NCBI GenBank assembly: GCA_004297555.1
Contig: SCSV01000104.1
Span: 1-18,148 of the forward strand
Source: Salinibacterium sp.
Lineage (GTDB): Bacteria > Actinomycetota > Actinomycetes > Actinomycetales > Microbacteriaceae
Direction: 5' to 3'
Length of the DNA: 18,148 nucleotides
The position numbers and the translations under genes were made by a program. The notes under the pieces were generated by a model, which was not told the DNA's origin, searched no databases, and saw only the letters and a program-made list of their open reading frames with translations. This document shows positions 14,036-18,148 of the stretch, piece after piece; position 1 is the stretch's first letter, and every line of letters starts with the position of its first letter.

Positions 14036-14437
14036 ATGAGACTCCTTCTGCGTCTACTGATCAATTCGGTCGCCCTGTGGGTGACGACCTTGCTCGTCGC
14101 CGGGGTTCACGTCGTTGCCTATGAGCCCGGCGGAACGCTCGAAACGGTCTTGACTTTCATTTTGGTTGCGGCGATCTTCGGCATCGTCAATGGCGTCATC
14201 GGAAACCTGATCCGCATCGTCGCCTTCCCGCTCTACATCCTCACCCTGGGCCTGATCGCCCTGATCGTCAACGGGCTCCTGCTGCTTCTCGTGAGCTGGA
14301 TCTCAAGCTTGATCGGATTCGGCCTTGTTGTGGACAGCTTCTTCTGGGGTGTCATCGGGGCTCTCGTGCTCGGTCTGATCAGCTGGCTGTTCGGCATCCT
14401 GCTGCGGCCGATCATCGGCACACCTAAGTCGCGCTAG
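14036..14437 (+). CDS. Phage_holin_4_2 family (YvlD-like) membrane protein
   Basis: 133-residue membrane protein with four hydrophobic helices: about 5-27, 35-57, 63-92 and 103-126. The pattern LLINSVALWVTTLLVAG, FGIVNGVIGNLIRIVAFPLYILTLGL, VNGLLLLLVSW and FFWGVIGALVLGLISW matches the family with Pfam name Phage_holin_4_2 (YvlD-like). Despite the name, members are ordinary chromosomal genes of unknown function, and nothing phage-like is nearby. Its last 14 bases overlap the 3' end of the convergent lipase-like gene. It diverges from pat. Confidence 0.85.
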   Translation: MRLLLRLLINSVALWVTTLLVAGVHVVAYEPGGTLETVLTFILVAAIFGIVNGVIGNLIRIVAFPLYILTLGLIALIVNGLLLLLVSWISSLIGFGLVVDSFFWGVIGALVLGLISWLFGILLRPIIGTPKSR

Positions 14438-15845
14438 CCGGATGCACCCGCTCGAAGCGGTAGGCAGTGCTTGTCACCGTTGTAGCGCCTGAGCCGAAGT
14501 TGTCCAGCGTCGCTCGCGCATCCCGGATCTGCTCGCTACTCGCGGCGTCCATCAGTTGGGCAGTGCGCTCGTAACTGTGGATGTTGTGGGCCGGCACCGC
14601 GATGTCTGTCGGCACCGCTTCACCCCCGAAGGCCTGCCGCTCGACAATGAGGGCGTGTTGATTGTCTTGGGTGCCGCCGAAAGCCGGCACGATGTCGTCG
14701 GTGTGCTCGACGAGTACCGCTGGCACCGCCTCGGGAATGGCTACTTGCCCGGTCGGAGCCCCGAACGTCGCCAGACCTTGCGTGTTGTAGTGACCCGAGG
14801 CGCTGAGCATCGCCGCGACGCCGCCGCCTTGGGAGTAGCCCGTGAATTGCACCGGACTGTCGGGCTGAACCCCCGCCAGTTTCATCGCTTCGACAACGGC
14901 CCGGTAAGAGCCGCCTTGCTCACCGGCGGCGTTCGCAACGTTACTGGTCATGTCCCAAGGTTCGGCGCCCGCGGCAGGAGAAAAATCGGCCGTGCCACCG
15001 ATGAACACCCCGAATCGATCGGGCTCCCCCGGGGTCGCGTACTTTTCGACCACCACCTGGGCTCCACCGTCGGACTCGGGATGCGGCACACGAGACAGCC
15101 GGTCGACGTAACCGCCCGGTGCCGCGGAGATCGGCCGAGATTCGATCGAGGTGGCGACCACCGGCGTCTCTTTGAAGGCACCGATCGATTTCCGGAAGTA
15201 CTGAACGGCGCCAGCACCGAGCGGCACGCCGACGAGACCGGTGGCTCCGGCCAACGATGCGAGCGAGGCGGGCACCCCTTTGGAGCCCAGCGTGAACTCG
15301 TCAGAACTCATTGTGATGTCCCGCAACACAGTCGTGAGGAATGGGTTTGTGATGAGATCGTTGTGCTGTTGCACTGCTTGGCCGACCTCGTTGCCAGCGT
15401 CGCCGCTGGGCCGGGGCAGCACGCCCCCTAGATGGCCCCCGAGCCAGCTGGCCGCTTTCGTGCCGAGGATGCCGGGAAAGAGCTGGCCGAGCAGACCACC
15501 GAGCTGGCCGGACAGGCTCACGCCCATGCGCCCCACCATGTGCTCGACGAAGCCGTAAGCTTCTGCGGCGGTGGTCAACGCCAGCCCGCAGCCTCTCGCG
15601 TTCACTTCGATCTCGCCCAGCAAGAATCGGGCTTTCGCGATTTCTGACTCCGCGATGAACGCACACGCTGGCGCCGAGGCGTTCACGAGGTCCTGGCGCG
15701 ATACAAAATGGTCGACCATCGCGAGAAGAGCGCGAATCGACGCAGCCTCATTGGAGATGCGGTGCAGGAGCTGGCTGCGGGAGAAGAGATCATCCGTCGC
15801 AACTGCGAACGATCCTCCTCCCGAGATTGTCAGGTCGTCAGACAT
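14424..15845 (-). CDS. Esx/EspC-like N-terminus fused to a lipase-like alpha/beta hydrolase, putative type VII substrate
   Basis: 473 residues, no classical signal peptide or clear membrane helix. The N-terminus (1-105) is helical and has the GGGSFAVATDDLFSRSQLL pattern of EspC-like secreted proteins. AAEAYGFVEHM carries a YxxxE motif (Tyr97-Glu101), the known type VII export signal form. A Gly-rich linker (108-150) follows. The C-terminal half (about 262-435) looks like a lipase: RFGVFIGGTADF, the elbow GYSQGG with Ser338, ATFGAPTG, HTDDIVP (Asp383/Asp384) and HNIHSYERT (His423). This resembles class-3 or PE-PPE serine hydrolases. It overlaps the WXG100-like gene by eight bases and so is coupled to it. 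Secretion and substrate are inferred; no EccC/EccD machinery is in the window. Confidence 0.75.
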   Translation of the reverse strand: MSDDLTISGGGSFAVATDDLFSRSQLLHRISNEAASIRALLAMVDHFVSRQDLVNASAPACAFIAESEIAKARFLLGEIEVNARGCGLALTTAAEAYGFVEHMVGRMGVSLSGQLGGLLGQLFPGILGTKAASWLGGHLGGVLPRPSGDAGNEVGQAVQQHNDLITNPFLTTVLRDITMSSDEFTLGSKGVPASLASLAGATGLVGVPLGAGAVQYFRKSIGAFKETPVVATSIESRPISAAPGGYVDRLSRVPHPESDGGAQVVVEKYATPGEPDRFGVFIGGTADFSPAAGAEPWDMTSNVANAAGEQGGSYRAVVEAMKLAGVQPDSPVQFTGYSQGGGVAAMLSASGHYNTQGLATFGAPTGQVAIPEAVPAVLVEHTDDIVPAFGGTQDNQHALIVERQAFGGEAVPTDIAVPAHNIHSYERTAQLMDAASSEQIRDARATLDNFGSGATTVTSTAYRFERVHPASAT

Positions 15846-16098
15846 GGTGACTCATCGTGCTGATCGCCGCCGAGGTGTGCATTCGCGCCGAGCGCAGATC
15901 GCCGAGCACTCCTTCGACGGTCGCCGCCAAACACTCGACCGATAGTTTGAACATTCGCTCCGCGTGCCCGAACCAGGAAACGGGAGTGTTGGGCGCGAGC
16001 TCTCGTCGAAGTTGCTCCGTTCTCACCAGGATGAGGTCGAGGTAAACGCGTTGTGCCTCCAATGCGGCGATTGCAGAAGCGTCTTGTGCCGTGGACAT
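15838..16098 (-). CDS. WXG100/ESAT-6-like small helical protein
   Basis: 86 residues, almost wholly helical: helix 1 about 5-36, a turn at PNTPVSWFG, and helix 2 about 45-80. The WFG (42-44) followed by HAERMF matches the WxGxAxxxF pattern of WXG100 proteins, at the centre of the chain as expected. Such proteins form helical-hairpin dimers, often with a partner that is co-secreted by type VII systems. The next gene overlaps by eight bases, so the two products are probably made together and may bind. The ATG at 16098 is preferred over an in-frame start at 16587, because the sequence before MSTAQD is antisense to the phosphatase gene. AAAGGGAA stands a few bases before the ATG. Confidence 0.7.
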   Translation of the reverse strand: MSTAQDASAIAALEAQRVYLDLILVRTEQLRRELAPNTPVSWFGHAERMFKLSVECLAATVEGVLGDLRSARMHTSAAISTMSHHV

Positions 16099-16213
16099 CA
16101 GTTCCCTTTCGTTGCGCCAACCCTGCGCTGCGGCACGGGCATCCGTCGGCCCGCCCAAGAAATTGGAGTGGAGTTGATGAAAATCGCCCCCTGTTGGGGA
16201 GCGGAATCTGCGG

Positions 16214-16219
16214 GACAAT
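16214..16219 (+). promoter_or_regulatory. Candidate -10 element of the phosphatase-purB pair
   Basis: GACAAT, four of six matches to TATAAT, ends five bases before the ATG at 16225. It is compatible with a leaderless or near-leaderless start. No Shine-Dalgarno sequence is seen. Confidence 0.35.
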
Positions 16220-16224
16220 GAACC

Positions 16225-16749
16225 ATGGGCTTCGAGCGCGTCTTCGATGAGTCGGCGCTCTTTCGCATCTGCTTCGTCTGCACCGGCAACATTTGCCGCT
16301 CGCCCATGGCAGAGACCGTGTTCAAGGCGTTGGTGAAACAAGCGGGCTTCGACAAGAGCGTTGCCGTGATCTCCGCCGGCACCGGCGATTGGCACGTCGG
16401 TGAACCCTCCGACGAGCGCACCATCGCAGCTCTTGCCGCGAAGGGATACGACGGGGCCGGCCACCGCGGGAGACAATTCGAACCGAGTTGGTTCGGCAAG
16501 CTCGACCTCGTGGTGGTGTTCGATCGCAGCCAGGAGCGCATCCTGAAAACCTGGGCGGCGAGCGAGCAAGACCGATCGAAAGTTCAACTGCTTCTGAGCT
16601 TCGATGGCGAGCAGGCGTCGCTCGTCGATGTCCCGGACCCGTATTATTCGGATGCCGCCCTCTTCGAACAGGTACTAGCGATGATCGAAAAGGCGTGCAT
16701 GGCGCTGTTTCAGCAAATCAAACCAGGCATCCGACAGGGAGTTACATGA
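16225..16749 (+). CDS. Low-molecular-weight protein tyrosine phosphatase
   Basis: 174-residue cytosolic phosphatase. The P-loop CTGNICRS (Cys19 to Ser26; nucleophile Cys19, Arg25) follows RICFVC, and the general acid Asp138 lies in DVPDPYY. SPMAETVFK, SAGTGDWHVGEPSDERT and VVVFDRSQERIL are family-typical. Bacterial members act on protein phosphotyrosine or on phosphoarginine; the Ile at position 23 of the P-loop does not decide this with certainty. The N-terminal ten residues before FRICFVC are slightly longer than usual. Its stop overlaps the purB ATG as ATGA. It diverges from the WXG100-like gene across a 126-base gap. Confidence 0.92.
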   Translation: MGFERVFDESALFRICFVCTGNICRSPMAETVFKALVKQAGFDKSVAVISAGTGDWHVGEPSDERTIAALAAKGYDGAGHRGRQFEPSWFGKLDLVVVFDRSQERILKTWAASEQDRSKVQLLLSFDGEQASLVDVPDPYYSDAALFEQVLAMIEKACMALFQQIKPGIRQGVT

Positions 16750-18148
16750 AACCCGAGCCAGATTTTCGCGCGATGAAGGAGCTGCCCGAGCAGCCACTGA
16801 GTCCGCTCGACGGTCGCTATCGTTCGGCCGTATCTGCGCTCGGCAATCACCTTTCTGAAGCAGGCCTGAACCGTGCCCGGGTTTGGGTGGAAGTGGAATG
16901 GCTGCTCTTCCTCACCGACCGGGAGATGTTCGGGTCGTCACGCCTCGCTGATTCCGATCGCCAGGCGCTTCGTTCGTTCGCCCGCGACTTCGGCCAGGCC
17001 GAGATCGACGAACTGGCCCGCCTCGAGGCGAAAACGCGACACGACGTCAAGGCGGTCGAGTATCTCGTTCGCGGCAAGCTCACCGAGATGGGGTTGCAAC
17101 GGGTCGCTGAACTGACCCATTTCGGATGCACCAGCGAAGACATCAACAACCTCGCCTACGCGCTCACGATTCGGGCGGCCGTCGATGAGGTCTGGATGCC
17201 CAAGGCTCGCACCGTGGCAGCGGCGCTGGGCCAACGAGCTCGCGATTACCGGGATGCTCCGATGCTCTCGCACACCCACGGCCAGCCCGCGACCCCGAGC
17301 ACCATGGGCAAGGAGCTCGCGGTGTTCGTCAGTCGTCTCGACTTGCGCCTAGTCAGGGTCAAGTCCGGCGTCGATTACGCGTGCAAGTTCAGCGGCGCGA
17401 CTGGAACGTATGCCGCCCACCGAGTGGCCGACCCCTCGGCGAACTGGCCCAAGATATCCGCCCAGTTCGTCGAGTCTCTCGGCTTCCGGTGGCAGTCACT
17501 GACAACGCAAATCGATCCGCACGACTGGCAAGTCGAGCTGTATCAATCGATGGCTCACGCCAACCGGGTGCTCCACAATCTCTGCACGGACATCTGGGCC
17601 TACATCTCTATTGGCTATTTCAGCCAGATTCCGCAGGAAGGCGCGACGGGCTCGTCCACCATGCCGCACAAGATCAACCCGATTCGCTTCGAGAACGCCG
17701 AGGCGAATCTCGAGATCTCGAGCGCACTGCTCGATTCGCTCGCTCAGACCCTGGTCACATCGCGGCTGCAACGCGACCTCACCGACTCCACCACGCAGCG
17801 AAACATTGGGGTCGCGTTCGGGCATTCGCTGCTGGCTCTCGACAACATCGAGCGCGGCCTCACCGAGATCAACCTCGACCGGGAGCGGTTGCTCGCCGAC
17901 CTCGACGCGAATTGGGAGGTGCTCGGCGAAGCCATTCAGACGGTCATCCGCGCTGAAATCGTGGCCGGTCGCAGTTCGATCGAAGACCCATACGCCGTGC
18001 TGAAAGACCTCACCCGGGGCAAACGCGTCGGCCGGGCTGAGCTGATCGCGTTCATCGATGGGCTCGATATAGGCCAGGCGGCGAAGGCTACCCTTCGTCA
18101 GCTAACTCCGGCGAGCTACATCGGATACGCGGACGAGCTCGTCGACTA
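16746..18148 (+). CDS. purB: Adenylosuccinate lyase (stop codon just outside)
   Basis: At least 467 residues, open to the window edge; the last two bases are TA, so a stop may be completed by the next base. PurB splits SAICAR to AICAR and adenylosuccinate to AMP in purine synthesis. It belongs to the long E. coli-like group, with PLSPLDGRYRS at the start, HFGCTSEDINN, SHTHGQPATPSTMGKE (catalytic His178), FSGATGTYAAH, the mobile loop GSSTMPHKINPI (Ser303) and RDLTDSTTQRNIG. It ends SYIGYADELVD. GGGAG lies five bases before the ATG, which overlaps the phosphatase stop. The coupling to a tyrosine phosphatase has no known metabolic reason. Confidence 0.96.
   Translation, partial: MKPEPDFRAMKELPEQPLSPLDGRYRSAVSALGNHLSEAGLNRARVWVEVEWLLFLTDREMFGSSRLADSDRQALRSFARDFGQAEIDELARLEAKTRHDVKAVEYLVRGKLTEMGLQRVAELTHFGCTSEDINNLAYALTIRAAVDEVWMPKARTVAAALGQRARDYRDAPMLSHTHGQPATPSTMGKELAVFVSRLDLRLVRVKSGVDYACKFSGATGTYAAHRVADPSANWPKISAQFVESLGFRWQSLTTQIDPHDWQVELYQSMAHANRVLHNLCTDIWAYISIGYFSQIPQEGATGSSTMPHKINPIRFENAEANLEISSALLDSLAQTLVTSRLQRDLTDSTTQRNIGVAFGHSLLALDNIERGLTEINLDRERLLADLDANWEVLGEAIQTVIRAEIVAGRSSIEDPYAVLKDLTRGKRVGRAELIAFIDGLDIGQAAKATLRQLTPASYIGYADELVD

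Noticed and set aside
14036..14437. Phage remnant suggested by the holin family name
   Set aside because: The family is mostly chromosomal, and no integrase, att repeat, endolysin or other phage gene is nearby.
14556..15431. 291-codon plus-strand frame opposite the lipase-like gene
   Set aside because: No motif is recognisable and the minus-strand frame has Ser/Asp/His elements in the right order.
16185..16199. CCCC-TGTT-GGGG mini-hairpin between the phosphatase and WXG100-like genes
   Set aside because: A four-base stem is too short to call a regulatory element in GC-rich DNA.
15838..16587. Longer version of the WXG100-like gene
   Set aside because: The extension is antisense to the tyrosine phosphatase and shows none of the helical pattern; the 86-residue length fits WXG100 proteins.
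1..18148. CRISPR arrays, insertion sequences, large direct repeats or integrases
   Set aside because: None was seen on reading both strands; all long frames are accounted for by ordinary chromosomal genes.

Overview
The window looks like chromosomal DNA of a high-GC actinobacterium, most likely from Microbacteriaceae or a close relative. This rests on the base composition, an actinobacterial-type dCTP deaminase, an FurB-like Zur, a Pat-type aromatic aminotransferase, a CopD-CtaG fusion protein, and many start codons that sit directly behind a -10 element. No sequence search was possible, so the family is an inference. I see no insertion sequence, phage module, CRISPR array, integrase or rRNA. 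Gene density is very high and no gap longer than about 300 bases lacks a gene.

Layout. Bases 2-1812 hold the 3' end of idi (isopentenyl diphosphate isomerase), convergent dcd, a tRNA-Gly(CCC), and a serine-type dienelactone hydrolase preceded by a possible leaderless 14-codon leader ORF. Bases 1843-5108 (minus strand) hold a CopD-CtaG copper/oxidase-assembly membrane protein coupled to a PIF1/RecD-like helicase. Bases 5177-9352 (minus strand) carry hup and a zinc-homeostasis block: znuA-znuC-znuB-zur with overlapping start/stop codons and a good candidate Zur box before znuA, followed by rpmB-rpmG-rpsN, whose products lack the cysteine zinc-ribbon motifs. Bases 9437-13971 (minus strand) carry pat followed by the E1alpha, E1beta and E2 genes of a 2-oxoacid dehydrogenase, probably the branched-chain complex. 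Bases 14036-14437 encode a small four-helix membrane protein. Bases 14424-16098 (minus strand) encode a WXG100-like protein and a 473-residue protein with an Esx/EspC-like N-terminus and a lipase-like C-terminus. Bases 16225-18148 hold a low-molecular-weight protein tyrosine phosphatase coupled to purB, which lacks only its stop codon.

How the parts fit. The zinc block is self-consistent: the uptake transporter, its zinc-sensing repressor and zinc-free ribosomal paralogues that would spare zinc under limitation. The pat-bkd block would transaminate and then oxidatively decarboxylate 2-oxo acids, giving branched acyl-CoA for catabolism or for anteiso/iso fatty acids. The most novel-looking part is the WXG100/lipase pair. 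It has the sequence signs of a type VII secretion substrate with its small helical partner, but no secretion machinery lies in this window.

Two genome-wide-style signals also stand out. One is a recurrent TANNNT-like hexamer five to seven bases before annotated start codons, which suggests leaderless transcripts. The other is an apparently over-represented hexamer, GGATGC/GCATCC.
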